Below, piece after piece: positions 50,466 to 58,586 of a stretch of 64,000 nt of DNA; within the stretch, counting starts at the first letter, position 1; each line of letters opens with the position of its first letter. Source of the stretch: Aquitalea denitrificans (lineage in GTDB: Bacteria > Pseudomonadota > Gammaproteobacteria > Burkholderiales > Chromobacteriaceae); contig NZ_CP047241.1 in the NCBI RefSeq assembly GCF_009856625.1, forward strand, positions 620,001-684,000. The letters run 5' to 3'. The notes below the pieces were generated by a model. It had not been told where the DNA came from and did no database searches. It saw only the letters and a list, made by a program, of their open reading frames with translations. Position numbers and translations under genes: made by a program.

Positions 50466-51074
50466 TCAGTCAGTGCCGGAGGTTTCGGCTGCGCTTGCCG
50501 TGAATACGGATAGATCAAGCTTGGGGCGCTTGGCTTCGAGTGTGGATAAGGGCTGTACAGCTACCAGGCTGCGACGGCAGCGTATGGTCAGATGGTGATA
50601 AGCGCGTGTGTCGCGCTGCTTGGCAATGATTTCTTCAGCGCTGAGCGTGCGCACGGCTTTGGCCGGCAGGCCCAACAGCAACTGGCGTGGAGCGCAAACC
50701 CTGCCCGCCGGGATGAAGGCCATCGCGCCGACGATGCATTGCCGGCCTAGTCGTGCGCCATCCATCACGACGGCATTCATGCCGACCAGCACCCCGCGTT
50801 CCAGGTGGCAGGCGTGCAAGACGGCACCGTGGCCGACGTGACCGTTTTCTTCAACGATCAAGGGCGTATCCACTCCGCTATGCAGCACGCAGTTGTCCTG
50901 GATATTGCTGCCTGCCGCAATGCGGATCGGGCCAAAGTCCCCGCGCAGTACCGCACCCGGGCCGATATAGCAGCCCGCGCCCACCACAACGTCCCCGATC
51001 AATGTGGCTGAGGGGTGGATGAAGGCATCCGGGCTGACAACAGGAATCACTCCGTCAATTGCAAAGCACTGCAT
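50466..51074 (-). CDS. paaY: Phenylacetate pathway hexapeptide protein PaaY
   Basis: A 202-residue left-handed beta-helix protein of the gamma-carbonic anhydrase family. It tracks E. coli PaaY (196 residues): IDGVIPVVSPDAFIHPSATL, GAVLRGDFGPI, NIQDNCVLHSG, GHVGHGAVLHAC and VGMNAVVMDGA. The three metal His positions are present. PaaY is thought to be a thioesterase or repair factor that guards the pathway. Start at 51074 gives the family N-terminus MQCFAIDG. It follows paaN on the minus strand but a terminator-like hairpin lies between them. Confidence 0.92.
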   Translation of the reverse strand: MQCFAIDGVIPVVSPDAFIHPSATLIGDVVVGAGCYIGPGAVLRGDFGPIRIAAGSNIQDNCVLHSGVDTPLIVEENGHVGHGAVLHACHLERGVLVGMNAVVMDGARLGRQCIVGAMAFIPAGRVCAPRQLLLGLPAKAVRTLSAEEIIAKQRDTRAYHHLTIRCRRSLVAVQPLSTLEAKRPKLDLSVFTASAAETSGTD

Positions 51075-51100
51075 CGCGCGATCTTTCCGCAAACAAGATG

Positions 51101-51125
51101 AAAAACGCCCGGCAGATACCGGGCG
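51101..51125 (-). terminator. Terminator between paaN and paaY
   Basis: On the minus strand CGCCCGG and CCGGGCG pair with a 6-base loop and are followed by GTTTTT. It starts 9 bases after the paaN stop and ends 26 bases before the paaY start. Confidence 0.7.
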
Positions 51126-51134
51126 GCAAGTGGC

Positions 51135-52802
51135 TTAGGCGAAGCGGCGGGTTTGTACCACACGGAAGCGGTTGGCTACGAAGGCGCTGTCCGATAGCGC
51201 GGCATTGGCCGCCGGGTTGCCTCCGGTGCCGTGGAAGTCGCTGAATGCAGCCGACTGATTGACCAGTACGCTGCCGGTGAGGTTGAGGGACAGCGAGACA
51301 CAGGCACCTTCGGCAACCGCCTGTGCCTGCTGTTGTACGGTGGCGTCGGTGCTGTACACCGAGAACGACAGCGCACCGTGTTTGCGTACCGTATCTTCAA
51401 TAATGGCAAGGCTTTCGGCACTGCTGCTGGTTTTGATCACGAAGGCAATCGGGCCGAAATGCTCTTCCTGGTAGATGGCCTGGTCTTGTACCGACAGGGC
51501 GCGCAGCAGCGGTGTGCGCACGACGGCTTCGGGATAAAGCGGGTGCGCGATGACACGACTGTCGAGCAAGGGTTGACCTAGCTTCCGTGCCGCCTCCAGC
51601 CGGGCCAGAACCCCCGGGTTCTGGATGGCACCCAGGAATTCCACCGCCTTGGCCGGGTCGGCGGTCAAGCCATTGATGGCTGAGACGATACCAGCCACCA
51701 CTTCTTCGTAGGACAGATGCCCTTCCGCGCTTGCAATGCCGCCGGCCGGAATGAAAATATTCTGCGGTGCCGTGCACATTTGCCCGCCGTACAAAGCCAG
51801 CGACAGGGCGATATTGCGGCTGAGTCCTTTGAAGTCGTGGGTCGAGTCGATCACGATGGTGTTAACACCGGCTTTCTCGGTGTAAACCTGTGCATGCCGA
51901 CAGTTGGCCTCCAGCCATTCACCGTTTTTACGGCTGCCGGTGAAGTCTATCAGTTTGATCGCTGCGTTTTCCGCCAGCTTGCTGGCCAGCGGTTCCCCAC
52001 TTTGGTTAGCGGCTAGCAGCACCACATTCGGGTCGAAGCCTGCTTCCTGCAGCACCTCGCGGGCAATCTTCACCGTGATTGCCATCGGCAGTACCGCACC
52101 TGCATGCGGTTTGACGATGACGGTGTTACCGGTTGCCAGGCTGGCGAACAAGCCCGGATAGCCATTCCAGGTCGGGAAGGTGCAGCAGCCAATGACCAGA
52201 CCAATGCCGCGCGGCACGATTTTCCAGTTCTTTTGCAGCACGACCGGCTCATGCTTGCCCTGCGGCTTGCTCCAGCTGCTTGAGGCCGGAATGGCCGACA
52301 TTTCACGCCAGGCGTAAGCGACCGCCTCCAATCCACGGTCTTGCGCATGTGGGCCACCGGCCTGAAACGACATCATGAATGCCTGACCGGTGGTATGCAT
52401 CACCGCATGAGCCATCTCGAAACTGTGCTGGTTCAGCCGTGCAAGAATCTCCAATGACACCCCCACCCAGGCTTCCGGCCCGGCCCGGCGCCAGTTCTCC
52501 AGCGCATCGCTCGAAGCGGCGATCAGGGTCTCAACTTCAAAGCGCGGGTAGCGGATATTGAGTGCGCCGCTGTAGGGCGAACGTTCGCTACCAACAAGAC
52601 CGCTGGCTGGCGGCTGGCCGGGAAAGTCGAATGTACTGCCAAGCAGGGCCTCGAACCTTGTCCTGCCTTCATCGGCGGCTGCCTCCCCATAAATTTTCGG
52701 GCTCGGTGTCTCCGGATATGGTGTCCAGTAACCACGTTCACGAATGGCGTTCAAGGCCTGGTGCAAGGTGGCTTCATGTCGTTCAAATAGCGGATTTGCC
52801 AT
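51135..52802 (-). CDS. paaN: Phenylacetate degradation aldehyde dehydrogenase PaaN
   Basis: A 555-residue aldehyde dehydrogenase of the PaaN type. It has the substrate-binding TFPTWNGYPGLFASLATGNT, the glycine motif DFTGSRKNGEWLE, catalytic Cys in GGQMCTAPQN (about residue 325) and EEHFGPIAFV. It should oxidise the ring-opened semialdehyde to 3-oxo-5,6-dehydrosuberyl-CoA. Unlike PaaZ (about 681 residues in E. coli) it ends without a MaoC-like hydratase domain, so oxepin-CoA hydrolysis must come from another protein. It is transcribed away from paaG from a shared region with a PaaR-like operator. Confidence 0.88.
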   Translation of the reverse strand: MANPLFERHEATLHQALNAIRERGYWTPYPETPSPKIYGEAAADEGRTRFEALLGSTFDFPGQPPASGLVGSERSPYSGALNIRYPRFEVETLIAASSDALENWRRAGPEAWVGVSLEILARLNQHSFEMAHAVMHTTGQAFMMSFQAGGPHAQDRGLEAVAYAWREMSAIPASSSWSKPQGKHEPVVLQKNWKIVPRGIGLVIGCCTFPTWNGYPGLFASLATGNTVIVKPHAGAVLPMAITVKIAREVLQEAGFDPNVVLLAANQSGEPLASKLAENAAIKLIDFTGSRKNGEWLEANCRHAQVYTEKAGVNTIVIDSTHDFKGLSRNIALSLALYGGQMCTAPQNIFIPAGGIASAEGHLSYEEVVAGIVSAINGLTADPAKAVEFLGAIQNPGVLARLEAARKLGQPLLDSRVIAHPLYPEAVVRTPLLRALSVQDQAIYQEEHFGPIAFVIKTSSSAESLAIIEDTVRKHGALSFSVYSTDATVQQQAQAVAEGACVSLSLNLTGSVLVNQSAAFSDFHGTGGNPAANAALSDSAFVANRFRVVQTRRFA

Positions 52803-52906
52803 CGCTTCATTCCTTTCAATACAAAGGCCGAATGGTGTTTTTCGAGCCTGATCAGGGGCTGATGCTTGCGGAACTCTGTCGTGGAAACCGGTGCTGAAAA
52901 ATTTCC

Positions 52907-52935
52907 TTGACCTGGATCACTCTAATATTGATTTA
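52907..52935 (+). promoter_or_regulatory. Possible paaG promoter
   Basis: TTGACC (52907-52912), a 17-base spacer and GATTTA (52930-52935), whose last four bases run into the operator at 52932-52947. On the other strand TTGACC (52948-52943) and TAGAGT (52925-52920) form a matching paaN promoter with the operator between its boxes. Confidence 0.45.
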
Positions 52936-52947
52936 CCGGTCGGTCAA
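52932..52947. promoter_or_regulatory. Probable PaaR operator in the paaN/paaG divergent region
   Basis: TT-T-ACCG-GT-CGGT-C-AA, a near-palindrome of ACCG-NN-CGGT with TT/AA flanks. It matches the paaA-upstream site 56939-56952 and, from recall, the ACCG/CGGT arms of PaaR sites in other bacteria. Its place over overlapping divergent promoters fits repression by the TetR protein encoded at 61045. Confidence 0.7.
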
Positions 52948-53076
52948 TGATAGATTGGGTCGGCATTAGGCACCGCTATCATTCTGTTGTTATGAAAAAT
53001 CTGTATTTAAAACATTGACTTAACTGCTTGTTGGCTATGAGTGGCTTATCGGGCAGCTAACTGTACGGAGAACCAC

Positions 53077-53874
53077 ATGCGCAGCCCTTTTCAGCACATT
53101 CGCCTCGATATTGAAGCCGGCGTTGCCACCCTGACACTCACACGGCCCGATTGCTTGAATAGCTTCAATGCCGACATGCACGGTGAAGTGGCCGAGGCAC
53201 TGGAGCAGCTCAGCCAGGATGAGGCAGTACGTGTGCTGGTGCTGACCGGTAGCGGACGAGGCTTTTGCGCCGGGCAGGATTTATCCGACCGGACGGTAGC
53301 TCCTTCCGATACTCCGCGCGATCTGGGAGAGTCGATTGAACGCTATTACGCCCCGCTGGTGTGCCGCTTGCGTAGCATGCCCAAGCCGGTGATTGCCGCG
53401 GTCAATGGGGTGGCCGCCGGGGCAGGTGCCAACATCGCGCTGGCCTGCGACATTGTCATCGCTGCACGATCGGCCAGCTTTATCCAGGCATTCAGCAAGA
53501 TCGGCCTGATGCCGGATTCTGGCGGCAGCTATTTCCTGCCCCGCTTGCTGGGTAATGCACGCGCCATGGGGCTGGCGCTGCTGGCGGACAAGTTGCCAGC
53601 CGAGCAGGCCGCAGCATGGGGGCTGATCTGGCGTTGTGTAGACGATGCCGATTTTGCCGCCGAGGTGGCAAGTACCGCCCGCCAGTTGGCCGCGGGGCCG
53701 ACGCTGGCTTATGCACGCATCAAGCAGGCCATGCATGCTGCCGAGCGCAATACGCTGGAGCAGCAGCTCGAACTGGAGCGCACTTTCCAGCAAGAACTTG
53801 GCTACAGCGCCGATTATGGCGCAGGCGTGGCGGCCTTCATGGCCAAGCGCACAGCGCAATTTGTGGGGAAATGA
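53077..53874 (+). CDS. paaG: Ring 1,2-epoxyphenylacetyl-CoA isomerase PaaG
   Basis: A 265-residue crotonase-fold isomerase that turns the ring epoxide into oxepin-CoA and also moves double bonds later in the pathway. The oxyanion-hole motif is GRGFCAGQDLSDRT (about 67-80) and AAGAGANIALACD (about 114-126); the catalytic Asp is in GLMPDSGGSYFLPRLLG (about 147), in place of the Glu of hydratases, as expected for PaaG. The ATG at 53077 follows CGGAGAACCAC. First gene of the rightward paa cluster and 1 base before paaH. Confidence 0.92.
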   Translation: MRSPFQHIRLDIEAGVATLTLTRPDCLNSFNADMHGEVAEALEQLSQDEAVRVLVLTGSGRGFCAGQDLSDRTVAPSDTPRDLGESIERYYAPLVCRLRSMPKPVIAAVNGVAAGAGANIALACDIVIAARSASFIQAFSKIGLMPDSGGSYFLPRLLGNARAMGLALLADKLPAEQAAAWGLIWRCVDDADFAAEVASTARQLAAGPTLAYARIKQAMHAAERNTLEQQLELERTFQQELGYSADYGAGVAAFMAKRTAQFVGK

Positions 53875-53875
53875 G

Positions 53876-55399
53876 ATGGCACTGACAAGCAAGGATCGTA
53901 TCGGCGTAGTGGGAGCCGGTGCCATGGGCCGAGGGATTGCCGCCGTCGCAGCCAGGGCAGGTCATCAGGTTTACCTGTTCGATATGGATGCTGCCTCCGC
54001 CTTGGCGGCACCAGCCTTGATCCGTGCCGAATGGCAGGTGCTGGTCGATCGTGGCAAATGGACCGCCGCGGAGCAGGATGCCGCCTGTGCGCGCCTGCAT
54101 CCGGTTTCCACGCTGGCAGAACTGGCTGATGCTGCACTGGTGATCGAGGCCATTGTCGAACTGGCTGAACCGAAACAAGCCCTGTTCCGGGCGCTGGAAG
54201 CGGTGTTGTCCGAGTCGGCCATTCTTGCCTCCAACACCTCATCGATTTCAATTACCTTGCTGGCGCGTGGCCTGGTCCATCCCCAGCGATGCGCCGGCCT
54301 GCACTTTTTCAACCCCGCCACCAAGATGAAGCTGGTCGAGGTGATTAGCGGCTTGGGAACCGATCCGGCGGTGGTCGACCTCCTGTGCGACACGGTCCGC
54401 GCCTGGGGCAAGCTGCCGGTGCGGGCGCAGTCAACGCCGGGCTTCATTGTCAATCGTGTGGCTCGTCCTTACTACGCAGAGGGGCTGCGGACTCTGGCCG
54501 AAGCAGCGGCCCAGCCCGAGGTGATTGACACCTTGCTGCGCAGGGCCGGGGGGTTTCCGATGGGGCCATTCGAGTTGATGGACCTGATCGGCAACGACGT
54601 CAATTTCGCCGTGACCAGCTCGGTGTTTGCCGCCATGTACCACGACGGTCGCTTTCAACCTTCGCTGCAACAGCAGGAGCGCGTTGCCGCCGGGTGGATG
54701 GGACGTAAGACGGGGCGGGGTTTCTACGACTATCGCGACCAGGCCGCCCGGTCTGAGCCGCCAGCACTGGCGCGACAAGCCGCGCCCGACAAAGTGCTGG
54801 TGGTCGGTGATCTTGGCATTGCCGAGCCGCTGCTGCATCGACTGCAGCAGGCCGGGCTTGTGGTCGAGCGGCAAGCGGCGCAAGGGATGGGCTACCTGGC
54901 CTTGGCAGGAGAGCTGCGACTGGCATTGACCGATGGTCGGACTGCCACGGTTCGCGCCGCGGAAACCGGACATGCGAACTGGGTGCTGTTTGATCTGGCC
55001 CAGGACTTCACCAGCACCAGCCACTTGGCCTTATGCGTTGCAGATCAGGCAGCCGCCGGTGCATTGGAGCAAGCCGCCGGCTTGCTGCAGGTGGCGGGCA
55101 TCACGATTTTGCCCATTGATGACATCGCCGGGATGGTGGTGATGCGCACGATGGCGATGCTGGCCAACGAGGCGGCCGATGCTGTGCTGTTTGGCATCGC
55201 CAGCGCGGCAGATGTCGACTTGGCGATGCGCTATGGCACCAATTATCCGGTCGGTCCTCTGGCGTGGGCCGATGGCTTCGGTGCTGCCCGCCTGGCCCAG
55301 GTGCTTGAAGCACTGCACCGCCATTATGGCGAGAGCCGCTACCGCATCTCCCCCTTGATTCGTCGTCGCGCTGCGGCGGGAAGACGCCTGCATGCCTGA
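53876..55399 (+). CDS. paaH: 3-hydroxyadipyl-CoA dehydrogenase PaaH (PaaC type)
   Basis: A 507-residue NAD-dependent 3-hydroxyacyl-CoA dehydrogenase that oxidises 3-hydroxyadipyl-CoA. Rossmann motif VVGAGAMGRGIA (about 11-22), SNTSSISITLLA, LHFFNPATKMKLVEVI and TPGFIVNRVARPYYAEGL are conserved; the catalytic His is in LHFF (about 143). The C-terminal half repeats the helical dimerisation domain (IDDIAGMVVMRTMAMLANEA, YGTNYPVGPLAWADG), typical of the 500-residue form. A GGGGA site in the end of paaG sets the start at 53876. Confidence 0.93.
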   Translation: MALTSKDRIGVVGAGAMGRGIAAVAARAGHQVYLFDMDAASALAAPALIRAEWQVLVDRGKWTAAEQDAACARLHPVSTLAELADAALVIEAIVELAEPKQALFRALEAVLSESAILASNTSSISITLLARGLVHPQRCAGLHFFNPATKMKLVEVISGLGTDPAVVDLLCDTVRAWGKLPVRAQSTPGFIVNRVARPYYAEGLRTLAEAAAQPEVIDTLLRRAGGFPMGPFELMDLIGNDVNFAVTSSVFAAMYHDGRFQPSLQQQERVAAGWMGRKTGRGFYDYRDQAARSEPPALARQAAPDKVLVVGDLGIAEPLLHRLQQAGLVVERQAAQGMGYLALAGELRLALTDGRTATVRAAETGHANWVLFDLAQDFTSTSHLALCVADQAAAGALEQAAGLLQVAGITILPIDDIAGMVVMRTMAMLANEAADAVLFGIASAADVDLAMRYGTNYPVGPLAWADGFGAARLAQVLEALHRHYGESRYRISPLIRRRAAAGRRLHA

Positions 55400-55578
55400 C
55401 ACCCATGTGCTGCCGCATGCGGAAAATGCCCTCGCCTGCATGTTGTCGCAGGGCAGAAGGCTGGCATGACATCACGGTTTATACACAACGCAGAGCACGC
55501 CTGGCGTTGCTGGTCTTGCCGGACTGGCGCGCGAAAAACAGAACGGGGTGACCCGATCCACACAAGAGGAGAAACACC

Positions 55579-56889
55579 ATGGTGAGCAAAGTAGCCCAGG
55601 CCCACGAACTGGAGCCGATAGAAACCGCCAGCCGCGATGAATTGAGTGCCTTGCAACTGCAGCGGCTCCGATGGTCGCTCAAACACACCTACGACAATGT
55701 GGCACCATTTCGTGCCAAATGTGCAGCGATTGGGGTGCATCCGGCTGATGTGAAGTCGCTGGAGGATCTGAAACTGTTTCCGTTCACCACCAAGTCCGAT
55801 TTGCGCGAGCACTACCCGTTTGGTTTGTTTGCAACTCCGCGCAAGGATGTCGTGCGTATCCACGCGTCCAGCGGCACTACCGGACGCCCCACCGTGGTTG
55901 GCTATACCCAGAACGATATCAATACCTGGGCCGGTATCGTGGCACGCTCGGTGTACGCCGCAGGGGGGCGCAAGGGGGACATCGTGCATATCGCCTACGG
56001 TTACGGACTGTTTACCGGCGGCATGGGCGCACATTATGGTGCGGAGCGACTTGGCTGTACGGTGGTGCCGATGTCCGGTGGCCAAACCGAAAAGCAGGTG
56101 CAACTGATCCGCGATTTCCAGCCCGACATCATCATGGTGACGCCATCCTACATGTTGAACATTCTCGACGAGATGACACGGCAGGGTCTTGATGCGGCCA
56201 AATCTTCGCTCAAGGTGGGGATTTTCGGTGCAGAACCCTGGACCGGGCAGATGCGCCTTGAAATCGAAAAGCGCGCCGGTATTGATGCGGTGGACATTTA
56301 TGGCTTGTCCGAAGTGATGGGACCGGGAGTGGCCAGCGAGTGTATCGAAAGCAAGGATGGGCCGGTTATCTGGGAAGACCACTTCTATCCGGAAATCATT
56401 GATCCGGTCACGGGGGAGGTGTTGCCGGATGGCGAGGAGGGTGAGCTGGTGCTGACATCCTTGAGCAAGGAAGCGTTTCCGGTGATTCGCTACCGCACGC
56501 GTGACCTGACCCGTCTGTTGCCCCCCACATCGCGCTCCATGCGGCGTATCGACAAGATTGTCGGTCGCTCTGATGACATGCTGATCATTCGCGGCGTGAA
56601 CGTTTTTCCAACCCAGATCGAAGAATTGATTCTGCAGCTTAATTCGCTTACCCCGCATTTTTATCTGGAAGTGGACAAAGATGGCCATCTGGACGTGTTG
56701 ACCGTTTTTGTTGAACGCGACCCGGCGGGCTATGCCTCTGATGAAGCCAAAATGCGCATGGCCAAAGAATTGCAGCAGATGATCAAGAGCAATGTCGGGG
56801 TCAGTACCCTGGTAGAGGTGGTTGAGCCGATGACGATCATGCGCTCGGTAGGCAAGGTGCGGCGTGTGATCGACAAGCGTCCGCACTAA
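55579..56889 (+). CDS. paaK: Phenylacetate-CoA ligase
   Basis: A 436-residue adenylate-forming enzyme that activates phenylacetate with ATP and CoA, the entry step of the pathway. P-loop-like HASSGTTGRPTVVGYT (about 92-107), substrate region AYGYGLFTGGMGAHYGAERLG, the YGLSEVMGPGVASEC motif (about 238) and the C-terminal GRSDDMLIIRGVNVFPTQIE hinge and SVGKVRRV with the catalytic Lys are present. GAGGAG lies 9 bases before the ATG. It is separated from paaH by 179 bases where paaI would be expected. Confidence 0.96.
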   Translation: MVSKVAQAHELEPIETASRDELSALQLQRLRWSLKHTYDNVAPFRAKCAAIGVHPADVKSLEDLKLFPFTTKSDLREHYPFGLFATPRKDVVRIHASSGTTGRPTVVGYTQNDINTWAGIVARSVYAAGGRKGDIVHIAYGYGLFTGGMGAHYGAERLGCTVVPMSGGQTEKQVQLIRDFQPDIIMVTPSYMLNILDEMTRQGLDAAKSSLKVGIFGAEPWTGQMRLEIEKRAGIDAVDIYGLSEVMGPGVASECIESKDGPVIWEDHFYPEIIDPVTGEVLPDGEEGELVLTSLSKEAFPVIRYRTRDLTRLLPPTSRSMRRIDKIVGRSDDMLIIRGVNVFPTQIEELILQLNSLTPHFYLEVDKDGHLDVLTVFVERDPAGYASDEAKMRMAKELQQMIKSNVGVSTLVEVVEPMTIMRSVGKVRRVIDKRPH

Positions 56890-56926
56890 GCGAGCTGGAT
56901 GCAGGTTCATACCGTCCTTTTTTTTC

Positions 56927-56955
56927 TTGCTTTTTAATTTACCGGCCGGTAAGTT
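56927..56955 (+). promoter_or_regulatory. Probable paaA promoter with embedded operator
   Basis: TTGCTT (56927-56932) and TAAGTT (56950-56955) are 17 bases apart, and the operator palindrome at 56939-56952 lies between and over the -10 box, a classic repression geometry. Confidence 0.5.
56939..56952. promoter_or_regulatory. Probable PaaR operator upstream of paaA
   Basis: TTACCGGCCGGTAA, a perfect 14-bp palindrome with the same ACCG-NN-CGGT core as the site at 52932-52947. It lies between paaK and paaA, about 120 bases before the paaA start. Confidence 0.75.
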
Positions 56956-57074
56956 AATTAAATTCGCCAGCAATCCACCGCACCTGGCCGCTGCGCCAGC
57001 AAAGCGCAGGCAGCTTGTGGCGAATGCTGAAACGACTACTTTCCTCACCAACTCATCGACAAGGAGTTGTGCAG

Positions 57075-58061
57075 ATGTACACACAAGCTTTGGACTTGCC
57101 CGGTGCAAACGCGACCGGCAATGCAGTGACAGAAGCGCCGTGTGGCGGCTTCGACGAGAAGCTGGCGGCCGATATCAAGATCGAGCCATCAGACCCGATG
57201 CCGGATGCCTATCGCAAGACGCTGATCCGCCAGATTTCCCAACATGCCCATTCGGAGATTGTCGGCATGCTGCCGGAAGGAAACTGGATCACCCGTGCGC
57301 CAACGTTAAAGCGCAAGGCCATTCTGTTGGCCAAGGTGCAGGACGAAGGGGGGCATGGCCTGTATCTGTATGCCGCAGCCGAAACGCTGGGCGTCAGCCG
57401 CGACACCATGGTGGCTGCCTTGCTGGACGGCAGTGCCAAGTATTCGAGCATCTTCAACTATCCAACCTTGTCCTGGGCTGATATCGGTGTCATCGGCTGG
57501 CTGGTGGATGGGGCCGCCATTACCAACCAGGTACCGCTGTGTCGCTGCTCTTACGGCCCTTATGCCCGCGCGATGGTCAGGGTGTGCAAAGAGGAAAGCT
57601 TCCACCAGCGCCAAGGCTATGACCTGTTGGTGGCCATGATGAAAGGCAGCCCGGCGCAGCGCGCGATGGTGCAGGAGGCGGTGGACCGCTGGTGGTGGCC
57701 GGTACTGATGATGTTTGGCCCGCACGACCAGGATTCGGTACACAACGGCACCAGCATGAAGTGGGGTATCAAGCGCTTCTCCAATGACGATCTGCGGCAG
57801 AAATTCGTCGATGCCACTGTTCCGCAGGCCGAGGTGCTCGGTGTAACGCTGCCCGACCCAGACCTGAAGTGGAACGCTGAGCGTGGCCATTACGATTTCG
57901 GTGCCATCGACTGGGAAGAATTCTGGCAGGTGGTCAAGGGCAATGGTCCTTGTAACCGCGAACGCATGGCGGCCCGCATCAAGGCGCACGAAGACGGTGC
58001 TTGGGTACGTGAAGCCGCCCGTGTGCATGCCGAGAAAAAAATCCCCAGGCCGACTCACTAA
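57075..58061 (+). CDS. paaA: 1,2-phenylacetyl-CoA epoxidase catalytic subunit PaaA
   Basis: A 328-residue ferritin-like di-iron monooxygenase subunit. The expected iron ligands are in helices carrying SEIVGMLPEGNWI (Glu), KVQDEGGHGLYL (E-x2-H), and RVCKEESFHQRQG (E-x2-H). It catalyses epoxidation of the aromatic ring of phenylacetyl-CoA together with PaaC, with electrons from PaaE. The start at 57075 has AAGGAG upstream; the N-terminal 45 residues are less conserved. First gene of paaABCDE, preceded by its own operator. Confidence 0.95.
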   Translation: MYTQALDLPGANATGNAVTEAPCGGFDEKLAADIKIEPSDPMPDAYRKTLIRQISQHAHSEIVGMLPEGNWITRAPTLKRKAILLAKVQDEGGHGLYLYAAAETLGVSRDTMVAALLDGSAKYSSIFNYPTLSWADIGVIGWLVDGAAITNQVPLCRCSYGPYARAMVRVCKEESFHQRQGYDLLVAMMKGSPAQRAMVQEAVDRWWWPVLMMFGPHDQDSVHNGTSMKWGIKRFSNDDLRQKFVDATVPQAEVLGVTLPDPDLKWNAERGHYDFGAIDWEEFWQVVKGNGPCNRERMAARIKAHEDGAWVREAARVHAEKKIPRPTH

Positions 58062-58077
58062 TCCGGAGGACTCCACG

Positions 58078-58575
58078 ATGACAGAATTGCACGAGCAATG
58101 GCCGCGGTACGAGGTTTTCATCAAAAGCCGTAACGGCCTTGAGCACAAGCATTCCAGCAGCCTGCACGCCACCGACGGCCAGCATGCGCTGCTGTTGGCG
58201 CGCGATGTCTACACCCGGCGTCAGGAAGGCAACAGCCTGTGGGTGGTGGCTGCCAGTGATGTCAGTCAGAACGGCGCGGCGCCTGTTGCTGGCACGAGCG
58301 AGACCCCGCGGCAGTTTGAAGTTTTCTTGCGGCTGAAACCAGGGCTGGATCACAAGCACATTGGCAGTGTCGACGCCTGTGATGCTGCGGCAGCGCTACG
58401 CAGTGCAGAAACAGCCTTTGGACAATATCCGGCAGGCAGTCTGTGGGTGCTGCCATCTGCATCCGTGCTGACCAGCGAGGCCGAGTGGAGTGAGCCGTTT
58501 TTCGATGCAATGGCCGACAAAACCTACCGCTTGCCCACCTTCTACCAGCTTCCCGCCGCCGTCAACAATATGTAA
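58078..58575 (+). CDS. paaB: Epoxidase subunit PaaB with an internal tandem duplication
   Basis: A 165-residue protein; E. coli PaaB has about 95. Residues 8-62 are a normal PaaB N-terminal part (WPRYEVFIKSRNGLEHKH, YTRRQEGNSLWVVAASDV) and the final 25 (EPFFDAMADKTYRLPTFYQL) are a normal C-terminus. Between them, residues about 79-131 repeat the first part: FEVFLRLKPGLDHKHIGSV and PAGSLWVLPSASV align with YEVFIKSRNGLEHKHSSSL and EGNSLWVVAASDV. PaaB bridges PaaAC dimers in known complexes. GGAGG lies 9 bases before the ATG; spacing from paaA is 16 bases. Confidence 0.9.
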   Translation: MTELHEQWPRYEVFIKSRNGLEHKHSSSLHATDGQHALLLARDVYTRRQEGNSLWVVAASDVSQNGAAPVAGTSETPRQFEVFLRLKPGLDHKHIGSVDACDAAAALRSAETAFGQYPAGSLWVLPSASVLTSEAEWSEPFFDAMADKTYRLPTFYQLPAAVNNM

Positions 58576-58586
58576 GGAGCCCAGCC

